The translations under genes were made by a program, and so were the position numbers. Below, in pieces: positions 1-12,032 of a DNA stretch of 64,000 bases. The first letter of the stretch is position 1. Each line of letters begins with the position of its first letter. The DNA is from Neocallimastix lanati (nom. inval.) (taxonomy: Eukaryota > Neocallimastigomycota > Neocallimastigomycetes > Neocallimastigales > Neocallimastigaceae), in the NCBI GenBank assembly GCA_016946835.1, contig JACVTC010000039.1, positions 129,001 to 193,000 on the forward strand, written 5' to 3'. Under the pieces are notes generated by a model. That model ran no database searches and was not told where the DNA came from. It saw only the letters and a program-made list of their open reading frames with translations.

Positions 1-92
<92 letters not shown>
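1..92. repeat. (AAT)n microsatellite
   Basis: An uninterrupted AAT/ATA trinucleotide run of about 90 bases starts at the window edge. It lies inside the second intron of the chitin synthase gene modelled at 134-1064, since the preceding exon ends at a GTAATT donor at 133. Confidence 0.95.
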
Positions 93-133
93 TTTAATAC
101 ATTTAAAATAATAATAAGTAAATAAATAATTAC

Positions 134-450
134 TTTTTCTCTCCAAGCTTGTTGTACATTCTTGTCTGTCATACCACACATTTTCATAAAAGATGGTAAT
201 GACCAAAAAGTACATATTTTTGAGATTTTTTCCCATATGGTTTCATCTCTTTGTTGAACAATTGGACTTTCTGAAGTAATTCTGTCACTTGTTGCACCTA
301 AATATTATATTTGGTATACCATTATTGATGTTTTTATGGTTATTATTACATAAAAAATAATAATATTATTAATAATAAATTAATTATAAATAAATATATA
401 TATATATATATTAAATTAACATGAAACAAATTTAAATAAAGATAATAATA

Positions 451-483
<33 letters not shown>

Positions 484-1064
484 AAATAAAATAAATATTA
501 TTTAAACAATTATTAAATTTTAAATTGAATTTTATATTTAAATACATATATATTTATTAATTTATTTGTTATTTAATTTATTAGTAAATATCATTAAAAT
601 TTACCTGTTCTAACTATTGGTGGTAATTCATTTTCTGAACGCATAATATTTCTACGACGAGTTGTTTGTTGACGTTCAGGTCTTGAGAGGGTTGTACCTC
701 TTTTTATTGGCATTAATTGGGTAGTGCTATCCATAATACTATTTGTGCTAATATTCAATCGACTTCCACTGTTCTCTGGTGAATTTATTTTTATATGAGT
801 TTCTGATAGATCTCTTATACCAAAACCTGCTTCTACTGCAATTTTTCTTTGATTTTCCTGGGATATTGCTGATAACACGTTTTCATTACTACTTTCTACA
901 TGCTTATTTAAATTATTTGAAGAATTACCTAAAGATAAAGAATCTTTACTCTCTTCACTAATTATGGGTTTATAATTTGTACTATTATCATTATTTTTAT
1001 TTACTCTTTCCCCGATATCATGATTATAATACATATTTGTAATTTCATATTCTCCTAGATTCAT
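134..1064 (-). CDS. chitin synthase (division II type), N-terminal part, 5' two exons
   Basis: Probable membrane enzyme polymerising UDP-GlcNAc into cell-wall chitin; only the cytoplasmic N-terminus is in the window. Exon 1 is 605-1064 (ATG at 1064, MNLGEYEITNMYYNHD start, Ser/Asn-rich, then a basic stretch RRRNIMR). Exon 2 is 134-297, joined in phase 1 (donor GTAAAT at 604, acceptor TTTAG ending at 298), and ends at a GTAATT donor. Exon 2 encodes WEKISKICTFWSLPSF followed by MKMCGMTDKNVQQAWREK. That arrangement (aromatic-Pro-x-F, CGM, then the invariant QAWREK just before the first membrane helices) is what I know from the N-terminus of fungal class IV/V chitin synthases. The catalytic QxxRW domain would lie left of the window. 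Family assignment rests on this one conserved block; the splice model keeps frame across both exons. Confidence 0.72.
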
Positions 1065-2449
1065 TTTAATTTATATATAGTTAAATTTCCAATTTTTTTT
1101 TTTTTTTTTTTTTTTTTTAAGTATAAAATATTTTATTATAACTAAAATTATATAAATGATATATAAAATATATTATATATATATTATAAAATTTTGTTTA
1201 TTTTTTACAAAAATTGCTTTAATTTACAATTTTTATATATTATAATTTATTTAATACAATTTAATAAGATATATATTTTTTAATTATATCTTTATCCAAT
1301 TTTATTAATTATTTATATGCTTTCTATAATGAATATTTATAAAATTATTACTGAGATTTTAATAATTTATAATATTATTTATTTTATGTATTAATTTATT
1401 GATATACATTAATTCTATATACCAGAAAGTATATTATCATTTATTAATTTTGATTATTTTCATTTGGTGAAGATATTAGATTTACAATTTTTAGTTTATA
1501 AATTTATTTATTTTTGCTTTCATCAGTTTAATTTTATTATTTTCAATAGAACCTTTTGAATATAATTCTAATGAAAATTTCCTTTTGACTATTAAAAAGA
1601 TTATTATAAAAAAAGATATATAGATATATAGATATATTGATGAAAATAAATAAAATATGAATTCTTAATTTATGAGAAATATTCTTTAATAAATATTTTG
1701 AAAAAAAAAAAAAAATAATTAGAATTATTTAAATAAAATATTTTCGAATTTAAAAACTTTAAATAAATGATAAATAAGTTATAGTCTTTAATTTATAAAT
1801 ATGATTATATTAAATTAAAAATAGGAAATGAATTATTATCCTTTTTCTATTTTTTTATCTCTTTTTTTTTTATATGTACAAAAAAAAAAAAAAAAAAAAC
1901 TATATATATAATTGTTTATAAAATTTTTCTTATTTTAGTTTTATATTTTAGTACACAACCAATATATATATATATATTTATTTTTATATTTTTTTAATAT
2001 TTAAAAAAAAAAAAAAAAAAAAAAAAAATTATTTTTTAAACTTTAATTGATATTCTATTCTAAATGTTGCTAATTAATTATAAATAACAACTCCAACAGC
2101 TAAACAACAACAAATTTAAATAAATTAATATTTACATTCAACTGTTTATTATTTTATAAAAATTTAATTCCATTATATTACTCATATATATTATTTATTT
2201 ATAGAGGACTGTTTTTACCAAAAAAAAAAAAAAAAAAAAAAAACATTAAAAAAAATTTTTTTATTCATTAATTAAAACTAATATATTTAAAAATATAAAA
2301 TTATATATATTACATTTAAACCGAATATATGTATTATTCATCTGATTATATTACATTAATACTTAAAATGAATAATTATCAATATTCTAAATCATTAATC
2401 TCTATTAATAATATATTCAATTATTTAAATACTTCAATACATAAACCCT

Positions 2450-2485
<36 letters not shown>

Positions 2486-4966
2486 TTAAATAATATCTAT
2501 TATTGTATATATTTATTATAATGAATATTGTTTTTTATATTTTCATTATAATACTATTTATTTTTATTTGAATAAAAATATCCCCCTATGATATTGATAT
2601 ATTATATTGATTATTATTAATATTTTTTGTTAATACTGATATCATTATTAATAATTTAAGACATAATCATTAAATATTTTTTACAATTACTTTTTTATTA
2701 TTAATATTAATATCTTTATTTTAATATTTTTACTTATTATTAATCAAGATAAAATATCAATATATATCAATATTGTAAATATTTTCATATTTATTATTCA
2801 AATTGTATAAAAATACATAAAATCCATACCAATATATTACTGTATAACCAAATCATATTATGTAACATATATAATTAATAATTTTGATATATCTTTAATT
2901 TATGATTATTTATTTATTTATTTTAATTTAAATATTATTTATTTATTTATTATTTATTTATTATTTATATATTATTTATTTATTTATTTTGTTTTTCATT
3001 CAAATAAATGAATTTATTTGTACTGCCATTTTATCTATTGTATTAATATAGATCAATATATTATATAGCAATTATTTAAAAAAATATATATATTAAATAT
3101 AAATACTAAATATATTAATAATAAATATATACTTAATTCTATATTAAAAAAAAAATAGTAATATAAAGTATTTGACATATTGAACCAAATATATAAAATT
3201 TATTTCTAAATAATAATTTATACATTTTTATGTATGATGCAAAGTAAAATAAAATAATACATATAAAAGTTTATTAATTATATTGATAAATCTTTTTAAT
3301 AATTGATTATGTGAAAAAATACAAATACATGAAATGAATAAAATCTTTATTTAGGAAAAATAAAAATTAATTAATTAAATGAATAATAAATAATTAAAAA
3401 TTAAATAAAGTTGGATTAAAGTTCATAAATTTTTAAATTGTAAATAATAATAAAAAAAAATATTATTGATATTTTGATAGAATTAAAATATCTAAAAAAA
3501 AAAGTAAATTATTAATTATGTTATATTTTTTAATTTTGGTATATAGTTATGCATAAGTCAACTAAATATAAAAAAAAAAATTTTTTAATTAATTTATATT
3601 TTTATATTTTAAATAATATAATTATTTAATATATAAATAATAAAAATAATAACGTAAATAATATTAGCAAAATTGATAATATTGATAATATTATAATAAT
3701 ACTAAAAATGAAATTGATAATAACAATATAATATATTTTAATAATATTATTATAACAAATAAATAATAATTCATAATTATCATGGATTGGAAAAACAATA
3801 TAATTTTAAATAAAAAATGTATTTGTATAGTTTTTTATTATTAATGATTATAAATATTAATTACGGACAATATATAATTGTTATAAGCAGTACATTTATT
3901 AGTTTATTTATATTTAATAATGATAATAAAAGAGTAGTAAAAAATTATAAATATATATTCAAAAAAAATTTCTGTTATTATTAATTATCTTAATCATCTT
4001 TGTAGAGAAGTTTTAATATTTAATTATTAATAAAAAAAAAATAATAAAAGCTTAAATATATAATAAGGTAGTTATACATGTATCCAATTACCATAAAAGT
4101 CAAAATTAATTAAAAAAAATTCTAAATAATTAAAATAAAATATAAATATAGAAAGTTTAATAAATCATTATGAAATTATTAATATACTTGGGTATCACAT
4201 AGAAAACAACGAACTTTTATATTAAAAAGTTTATGCCTTAATATAAATCTATCTATATTTCCTAAATAAATAAATAAATAAAAAGAAAATATTATTTTAA
4301 TGATGTAAATATAAATATTAATAAATTAATAAACTTTTATTAATAAATAAAATTTTCTAATATCTATTCCACACACAGTAATAGACGTAAATATTTTAGA
4401 ACTAATTACAACATCAATACTATAAATAATTTTGTCTTAATATATAATATTTTAATTCTATATTTATTTTGTGATAGTCAAGAATATTTAAAAAACCTGA
4501 TAGTATTTTAATTAATAGTAGCTTTTTAGTACATCGTATAAAATTATATTCTATCCAAAATAAATAACGTAGTTGGCTATTTTTTTTTTTTTTTTTTTTA
4601 TAATTTTTATATTTATTTTTATTATTTTACTTTATTTAATAATTTATCATATTATTTATTTATTTATTTTATATTCATTTATTTAAATTAATCATTTATT
4701 ATATTTATTTTATTATTAATATAGAAATTTACAATTATTATGATTATCATTTAAATATTTTTTAATTATTATTATTATTTTTTTATTTATTTATTTATTT
4801 ACTATTATTTAAATAATCTTTCATTATTATTATTATTTACTATTATTTAAATAATTTTTCATTATTATTATTATTTACTATTATTTAAATAATCTTTCAT
4901 TATTATTATTATTATTTACTATTATTTAAATAATCTTTCATTATTATTATGATTATTATTATTATA

Positions 4967-5002
<36 letters not shown>

Positions 5003-5023
5003 TACTATTATTTAAATAATCTT

Positions 5024-5058
<35 letters not shown>

Positions 5059-5768
5059 TAAATAATCTATTGTTATTATTATTAATACTCTTTCATTATT
5101 ATTATTTATTCATATTTAAATAATCTTTTATTATTTATTATTATTATTACTTAAATAATCTTCAATTATTATTGTTATTATATTATTTAAGTAATCTTTC
5201 GTAATTGTTTTTGATTGATTAATCTTTTTTGGTATTATCTAAATAATTCTTTTGTTATAATTATTATTATTTAAATAACCTTTTATTATTATTTGAATGA
5301 CCTTCTGTTAGTATTATTATTATATAAATAATCTTTTGTGGTTATTATCATTATTATCATTATTTATATAATCTTTTAATATTATTATTAATTAATTTTT
5401 TTGTATTATTTAAATATTCTTTTTATTATTATTATTATTAATATTATTATTAATTAAATAATTTATTGTTATTTTTATTATTACTATTATTATTAAAATA
5501 ATCTTTAATTTATTATTATTATTATAATTATTCAAACAAGGTATTATAATAATTGTTGTTGTTGTTTTTAAATCAATCTTTTATCATTATTATTAATAAA
5601 ATATATATTGAAAAAAATTATAATTTTTTTAATTATAAATTTCAATTTAATTATTGCTATTATCATTATGTATTTAAAACTAAATTACTCATTTCATTCT
5701 TGCTATTTAATCATTCAATTGAAGTATGTTTTTTTTTAAAAAAAAAAAAAAGTTAACTTAAAAATTAG
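1065..5768. other. AT-rich spacer, no supported gene
   Basis: About 4.7 kb with no exon I can defend on either strand. It holds many A or T runs (for example near 1089, 2005, 2220, 2452 and 4580) and short TA repeats. Between about 4760 and 5540 there is a degenerate ATT/ATTT array in which the motif TTTAAATAATCTTTC recurs roughly every 45-60 bases at least four times (4811-5035), suggesting decay of a small tandem repeat. The small open frame at 5553-5756 is low-complexity and rejected. Confidence 0.7.
4760..5540. repeat. degenerate ATT-rich tandem repeat
   Basis: ATT triplet runs are broken by recurrent TTTAAATAATCTTTCATT blocks with variable spacing. It reads as an old microsatellite or minisatellite that has diverged. 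No coding signal is visible. Confidence 0.75.
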
Positions 5769-5855
5769 GATTCAGCTTTAGATAAACTTGCAGATTGGTA
5801 TAAAAAAACTTCTATAGTAAAAAGTCTACTTAAGAATGATATCAGGAAAAAATAA
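5769..5855 (+). pseudogene. orphan exon-like open frame
   Basis: A 28-codon open frame begins right after a plausible acceptor (TTAG at 5765-5768) and ends in TAA. It reads DSALDKLADWYKK, then TSIVKSLLKNDIRKK. Composition is protein-like, unlike the surrounding spacer, but I recognise no family and find no matching upstream exon. It may be the last exon of a decayed gene or chance. Confidence 0.25.
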
Positions 5856-6064
5856 AAATAGATATTTAATTTTAAAAAAAAGAAAAAAAGAAGAAAAAAT
5901 TTTCTTTTAAACGATTAATAACATAAACTTAAATGTTCTAATATAATAAAAACCTTAAATGAAGAAAAAACATTAAAAATATTCATATATATTTAATTTC
6001 ATTTACCTATAATAAAAAGTTTTAAGCTTTCTAATTTAAAATATTCTCACAATTCAATTTTTTT

Positions 6065-6310
6065 TTTATTTCTGGTGTGTACCACCCTATACCCCCCTCA
6101 AGACATGGGAATATTAAGGTAGTCACAATACTTTGTGGATATAGTCCCTACTGGACAGCCTTACTGTTTATTTAGCATTGGCGCTCTAACCATACATATT
6201 ATTGCTGAGATTTTCAAGCACGATTTTTCTCGGAATGCTTTTTCGGTGCCTAACTCCCTAGAAGCGAGGCTAGAATAACCCAATTCAATGTAATATAATA
6301 ACTTAACCCG
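6065..6310 (-). mobile_element. GC-richer island, possible tRNA-derived short retroposon
   Basis: About 245 bp of clearly higher GC and complexity than its surroundings. Read on the minus strand it contains ATGGTTAGAGCGCC followed by TGCTAAATAA, resembling the D-arm and anticodon region of eukaryotic tRNA-Ile, then GGACTATATCC in roughly B-box position. It ends in an A-rich tail (plus-strand T run at 6058-6068). No long open frame was found. It lies just beyond the 3' end of the copia remnant, so an LTR remnant is the main alternative, although no second copy is seen at the other end of that element. Confidence 0.35.
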
Positions 6311-6616
6311 GAAATGATAAATTTTATTCATAATATCATAATTTAATTAATAATAGTGATTAAGTTGTTCAAAAACTATATTCATAATCTTCTAGGTGAA
6401 ATAATTGAATATATATATATTTAATATAGATAATTATATAAATTATTGTTAAATAATTATAACCATAGTATACTTATCTACAATTATATGAAATTTATTC
6501 ATAATTTATTTCCATTAATGAAATAAAATTTAGAATAAACTCAACTATTAAAACTCAATAATGTACAAAATAAATAATGTATCCGGAAGTTGATTTAGCG
6601 TCATCATTTTCAAACT

Positions 6617-6874
6617 TTAGTCCAAAGCTTGTTTAGAAGCATTTTCCAATCTTTCATGGTTTCTTTCAGTTGATAATTTACTGATAGTTTCACTAATGTC
6701 TGGCTTTGTGCATCTTGCTAAATGTATTAGAGAACCTATGGCTGATCTATACTTAGTCGAATTTATATCAGTTTTATTCTTTTCGTTATCTGATATCTCC
6801 GAATAAGGATTATCCTTCTCATCCGTAATATTGTATTCGTTTAATTTATTTTGTATATGTTTGGATTGATCCAT
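6617..6874 (-). pseudogene. copia reverse transcriptase, 3' fragment
   Basis: An open frame of 85 codons containing YRSAIGSLIHLARCTKPDIS, the strongly conserved block at the end of copia reverse transcriptase (usual form YRSAVGSLMYLAxxTRPDI). The catalytic palm motifs are missing upstream, so this is a truncated relic and cannot encode a working enzyme. Confidence 0.85.
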
Positions 6875-6889
6875 AATATATTAGTCTTC

Positions 6890-7300
6890 TTTTTATGGTC
6901 ATATTCATTACTTGTAAAAGAATCAGTACAATTTAATTTTCTTTTGATATTCATTTTTCTTACAGTAAGTGGCACAATTTCACTTAATGAATCATAACTA
7001 CTTTCAATATCACTTTCCGATCCACTTACGAAATTATAATTATTGTTGTTTACATTATCTACTGCACCACTTATAGAGTCACTTTCTTCTATATCATTAA
7101 CTTCATTATTATTTTCTTTTATATTTATCCTTCCTTATATTTTGTATTTCAACCTCAGTATTCGATGATATATTAGATTCCGTATTTTCTTGATTACCTT
7201 CCATAATTCCGTTATTTGACTTTTCATTATTTATGTTTGAATTTTTATTGACTTGTGTATTAGTTTGAATGTTGTCGTTGGTATTATTATCTACGTTCAA
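6890..7300 (-). pseudogene. copia integrase-RT linker, low-complexity
   Basis: Minus-strand reading gives an Asn/Asp/Ser/Glu-rich polypeptide (open frame 7109-7300 plus an in-register continuation to about 6890 with ESDSISGAVDNVNN). Copia polyproteins commonly carry such an acidic, unstructured linker between integrase and reverse transcriptase. No domain is visible. Confidence 0.55.
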
Positions 7301-7577
7301 ATTTTTTGATTTATTTTCAAGGTCGTCATTTATATCTTCAAGAGTTAATTCTTGATAAAATTCAATATTGTTTAGGTCTTCAATATTTTCACTAATAATT
7401 TCTTTACTTATATATGGAATATATCAATATCTTTTGACTTAATAAATTTAGTCTCATAGAATTCTACATTTCTGCGCAAGTATATTGCGCCACTTCGTAT
7501 ATCTAAAATTTTGTAGCCATTTACATTTTCTGCTCTGCCTAAGTTTATACCGAATTTTTTAAACATATGTAATTTAT

Positions 7578-8228
7578 TTAAATTTTCTTGTCTATCATAT
7601 ACAAAACAGCCGAAAGCTCTAAATTTGTTGTACCTAATGGTATGATGTTATTGTTTATACCCTTATGAGGTATGATGTTTTTGACATCAATAGCTGACTT
7701 TATGGCATACGGCCAATACTTTAAATTTAAATTTAAATTTAAATTTGAATACTTAAGAATAGTTTTAACACAATTTTCCAAAGATCTGTTATTTCGTTGA
7801 GATCTTCCAAGTTCCTCAGGATTTCTAGGAGCAGAGGTTAGATGAATTGCTCCATAATTATCATATAATTCATTTACTAATGGTGTACTATATTCTGGAG
7901 CACAATCTGTTTTAAAATACTTTATATTAATATCGAAGTGGGTTTTCAAGTAGTTAAAAATTTTTATAACTGCATTCCCCACTTCTCTTTTACTTGTAAT
8001 ATTATAAATCCATAATTTTCTTGAAAAATCATCTACAAAAATTACCGAGTAATTTTCTCCATTTACTCCTTCAACACCTTTTTTTCCTTTATTAAATACT
8101 AGTACATCACTATATTTTAAGTCTCCTCTTGATTTAGCTTTGAGATTACTGGCTTTATTTGGTAATTTATTGATTTTAGATATGTTGCAATCCTTGCATG
8201 TTTTGAGTGTTAATTTAATATTTTTCAA
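7578..8228 (-). pseudogene. copia integrase, catalytically altered
   Basis: A 216-codon frame. Upstream and at its start lie the HHCC zinc-binding residues (WHNRFLH just before it, then CKDCNISK). The rve core follows: KYSDVLVF with the first Asp, VDDFSRKLW, then FKTDCAPEYS with the second Asp. In the third catalytic block the usual Gly-x-x-Glu-Arg reads GRSQRNNRSLEN, so the expected Glu is Gln. Together with the missing reverse transcriptase this marks a dead element. Length is close to a normal zinc-binding plus core integrase region. Confidence 0.85.
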
Positions 8229-8732
8229 ATTATTAATTAATTGATTTGCATCATAGTGTAGGAATCTATTATGCCAAATAATTTTGTTTACTTTTTCATT
8301 TGTTAGTTCGACTAAGTAATTCTAAATTAAATTATTATTTTTAGCATTTGGTTCATTTTTCGTTAATATTTTAAATAATCCTTTGTTTATTTCTATAGTA
8401 TCTATAGAATCTTTTATGTTTAATTGCTTAATATTATCTTAAAATAATTTTAAATATTTTTTATTATTTTGATTATAAAATATACAATTGATATTATTAT
8501 CTAATAAATCTATTATTGATAAAAAGGTTCTTCTACCATTTTGAAAGAGAACGGCATTATCAATGTTTAATATTTCTGATCCTAATTTTATTTTTAATTT
8601 TCTAGAAATATTTGATTCATTGATTTTGTTATTAAGGAAATTAATAATAGTATATTTTATTTTTTTTTGATTTCAATAATTCAGGATTGTTGATTGATTA
8701 TAGTCTGAGTGTCACCTGAATCAACCACCCAT

Positions 8733-9236
8733 TCAATTAAAAATCATTATTGTTATTGATAGGGCTTTCTTCATTGGTTTCAATATTGTAACTTTCTTCA
8801 TGGTTTTTTTTTTTAATTGTTTTTCTTTTTCAATTTTTTTCCAGTCATAGAATGAGTCTTTCATATCACATTGATATAACACATGTTCTGTTGACCCACA
8901 TAAAATACATTTCCTTTTATAGACTGGTTGGGTGTTGTATGGTTGATTATTATACTTCTTATCTTCTGAATTTCTTTTAGTAAATGGAACTACTGTTTCC
9001 TTTTCATTTAAGGATAATTGAATTATTTGTTTAATGACTGACATACTTTCTTCTTTCACAACTGCATAAGTTAATCTTTCGTAGATATTGGGATAGTATT
9101 GTCTAAAACTTTTACGTAAGTAACCTAACTTAATAGAGTTTTCATCCTTGCAAAGAATAGGATCCACACCTACCATAATTTTATAATAGCGTTTCCATAA
9201 GTTTTCGAAGTTAACAATATAATAATTGATTTGCAC
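8733..9236 (-). pseudogene. copia Gag with CCHC zinc knuckle
   Basis: A 167-codon frame. The first ~100 residues resemble the UBN2/retrotran_gag region (FENLWKRYYKIMVGVDP, then LTYAVVKEE). A perfect zinc knuckle CILCGSTEHVLYQC (C-x2-C-x4-H-x4-C) follows at about residues 110-123. The C-terminal end is Lys-rich and low-complexity. The true Gag start is probably further upstream and lost. Confidence 0.8.
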
Positions 9237-9493
9237 TAAAATGAAAAATTTTTCTTTTGTTTACTTTTTATTTATTTAAAACGCCTTTTGTAAATATAAC
9301 TTCTTCTCGTTATATTTTAAAAATAAAATTCCTTTAAAAATTTCTAAAAAAAACTATCTAAAATAAAATATTAATTTTATGGTATTTATATAAATTTTTT
9401 TTTTAATTATTACTAAATAAGTATTAATAAAATTTTTTTTTTTTTTAGTATTTTTTTATAAAACCTTCTTCTGTTTGTTTTCTTTTATTGGAA
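9237..9493. other. spacer between copia remnant and GC-rich fragment
   Basis: AT-rich sequence with T runs. If a 5' LTR of the copia element existed it should lie here; nothing here matches the sequence beyond its 3' end. Confidence 0.5.
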
Positions 9494-9571
9494 AAGGGCC
9501 TCAGACATCTTCCTAGTGAAGTAATTGAGGAGGATAGGATTATTTCTGATGTAAGAAAAACAACTGATTAA
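9494..9571 (+). pseudogene. short unidentified coding-like fragment
   Basis: A short plus-strand frame reads LEKGLRHLPSEVIEEDR, then IISDVRKTTD and a TAA stop. Composition is of intermediate GC and looks protein-like. It lies 30 bp from the GC-rich sufB fragment on the other strand. I do not recognise it. Confidence 0.2.
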
Positions 9572-9600
9572 ATAATGAACATGATAAAAATGACTTTTAA

Positions 9601-9883
9601 CTATAAACGGCGTCCTTCTCCACGATGATCTTCACCACGGCGGCATGCAGCTAGTTCTCGTCGCGCATCGGCGCGGTGCAGCCCTCCATGTAGCTGAGCT
9701 GGGTGCCTTTCGTCGGCGATGATGAGCGTGCGCTCGAACTGCCCCCGTCCTGGCGGTGTTGATGCGGAAGTAGCTGGACAGCTCCATCGGGTACTTGACC
9801 TCCTTGGGGACGTAGCAGAAGGAGCCGTCGGAGAAGACAGCGGAGTTGAGCGACGCATAGAAATTTTCCCCGGTGGGGAACAT
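9601..9883 (-). pseudogene. sufB: sufB (Fe-S scaffold) fragment, GC-rich, frameshifted
   Basis: SufB is the scaffold subunit of the SUF iron-sulfur assembly complex of bacteria and plastids. Three overlapping minus-strand frames read in succession as one SufB core. Frame one has [37 protein letters not shown] and TARTG. Frame two has [12 protein letters not shown]. Frame three has [18 protein letters not shown], a TAG where Gln is normal, then [15 protein letters not shown]. So there are two single-base-type frame changes and one stop (consistent with CAG to TAG). Only about 95 codons of a ~470-codon gene remain. The segment is GC-rich by eye inside very AT-rich DNA, with sharp edges at both ends. 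Recent transfer from a bacterium or alga, or an assembly or contaminant join, are both possible. Confidence 0.85.
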
Positions 9884-10809
9884 TAAAATACATATGAAAA
9901 TGATTAATAAAATTTTAAAAAATTTAATATATGAAAAAGAAAATGATAGAATGTTATGAACTTCTAATTAATACTTTAATGGAAATTAACTAATTCAAAA
10001 ATTTTACTTTTAATAATCTAGGTGAATTAACGGAATGTATAGAGTTAAAATAAATAATTTTTTTTGAGTTATTGATATATAATTGTACTTTATTATTATA
10101 TTAATTTTTATATTATAAATAATTTTTAATTGGCTTTTATTAACAATAATTTAACAATAAAAATAATAATAATAAAAGATAAATCTCATTTTTTTTAAAT
10201 GTTTAAAAAATGGATATATTGGAAAATACAATGATTAATATGAAATTTTTTTTTTTATGGAAATTTGGTATTATAAAAATTTCAAATGTGAATTCAGATT
10301 ATTAACAAGGAAAATAAGATGATGTATTTCATCAAACATCTATTTTAAGATATATTATTTTATAACTTTTTTTGTATATATATAATTATATTAAATATTT
10401 TTTTTTATTTCATAATATTAAGGTATACTACTAATTAACTTGTTATTTATTATTTTTTTTCTTGAAATTAAGCAATATATTTTTATAATACAGAAATTTT
10501 TTAAAATAATATATATATGTGTATATATATTTTATAAGCGAATATTGTGCATATTGTGCTCAAAAAAGAATAATTACTAAACTTAAAAATGCTAAATTAA
10601 GTATTTTAGTAAAGTCAACATCAAAACTACATTTGTAATGATTTAATTTCTAATTTTGATTTTAAAACTCAATCTTCATTTACAGCAACTATTTACTACT
10701 ACTAAAAATAATATCATTACTATAATTAATTTTTCACCACTACCACTATCATCATTATCACCACCATCACCATCACTATTACTATCACTATCATCATTAT
10801 CTCTAACAC

Positions 10810-11230
10810 GATAATTACATAAATGATTAAATAAATATTTCGTGAAGTATGATACCAAAAAAAAAGGAAAGTCATAAAAAAAAAATTTTTTTTATTAAAA
10901 AATAAAAAATAATTTTTTATATTTCTCTCTTATTTTCAAATCATCAATATGATAGTTAATATGAAACTTATTAATTGATAATTTTATGATTAAATTTTAA
11001 TAATTAATAATTATATTAAAATAAGTAAATAAAAAAAAAAATAAAATAAAAAATAAAAAAATAATAATAAAAAAAAAAAAAAAAAACTTGGTGACTTAAA
11101 TTTTTATTTTTGTTTCTTTTTATAAAAAAATAACTATTATAAACAAACAAACAAATGAAAAAAAAAAAAAAAGAATAAAAAATAAAAAATATTAAAACTT
11201 ATAAATTTAAAAATTGTTTTTATTTATAAA
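10810..11230. repeat. direct repeat, copy 1
   Basis: Shares an ordered series of motifs with 11950-12300: ATTACATAAATGATT, GTATGATACCAAAAA, TTTCAAATCATCAATAT, TTAATATGAAAC and AATAATTATATTAAAA, separated by A/T runs of different length. The copies are clearly diverged. Confidence 0.75.
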
Positions 11231-11949
11231 ATTTATTAAATTAGTTTTAATATATTTTATTTTTTTTATTTAATAATAATTTAATTTTATTTGTTAGATT
11301 TTCAAACTAAAATTTCTTTAATCAAAATTACGAAAATAAAATTTTCTTATAAAGAACATGAAATTATAGTTATATATTATAAAATTTTATTTGATATTAA
11401 TTAAATCAAATATTAAATAAGTTAAATCTTTTATAATAATAAAAAAGAAGCCTTTCCAATAAAAGTAAATTAAAAAATAATAATAAAAAAAAAAAAAAAA
11501 TACAATAATACTAATATAGTATTAATTAAAAAGTTATTTTATATAAAAAGAAAAAAAAATTACAAATAAAACTTTCTTTTTTTTTTTTATAAAAAAAATT
11601 CTTCCAAAAATCCTTTTTTCTTTAATTTTTAATTTTTTTATTTGTAATATATAGTTTTGTAAATATAACGAAAGGAAAGTTATATTTATAAAAAAAAAAA
11701 AAAAAAAAAAAAAATTTATAAAAAAAGTGTATTTTAATATATAAAGAGTAAACAAAAGAAAAATGTTTATTTTAGTGTAATTAAATTTATTTATTTAATA
11801 TAAAATTTAATACAAAATTTATTATTATATAAATTAAGTTTTCATTAAAAAATCTTTTGTACATTATTGAGCATTAATAGTTTATTTTTTTTTTTTTTTA
11901 ATAATAATTTAATTTTATTTAACTATAAGCTAATTTTGAATAAATGGAT

Positions 11950-11998
11950 AATTACACAAATGATTCATTAAAAATAAATATTCCGGGATGTATGATAC

Positions 11999-12032
<34 letters not shown>

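Larger units (their letters stand above)
6617..9236 (-). mobile_element. decayed Ty1/copia LTR retrotransposon
   Basis: Domain order on the minus strand is that of a copia element. Gag with a CCHC knuckle is at 8733-9236. Next comes an aspartic protease core DSGDT in a WVVDSGDT context near 8690-8735, then a pre-integrase WHNRFLH motif near 8260. Integrase is at 7578-8228, an Asn/Ser/Glu-rich linker at about 6890-7300, and the 3' part of reverse transcriptase at 6617-6874. Most of the reverse transcriptase, including the YxDD region, is absent. Several stops and frameshifts separate the parts. No flanking LTR pair was found by eye. Confidence 0.88.

Noticed and set aside
9237-9470. 5' LTR of the copia remnant
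   Set aside because: No sequence here is repeated beyond the 3' end of the element; LTRs are not demonstrated.
10676-10858. 60-codon Asp/Ser-rich minus-strand frame
   Set aside because: Produced by an ACC/ATC trinucleotide stretch; no conserved domain and no splice context.
11534-11755. Phe/Lys-rich open frames around homopolymer runs (here and at 16430, 42639, 48582, 62722)
   Set aside because: Homopolymer and microsatellite artefacts without splice or domain support.
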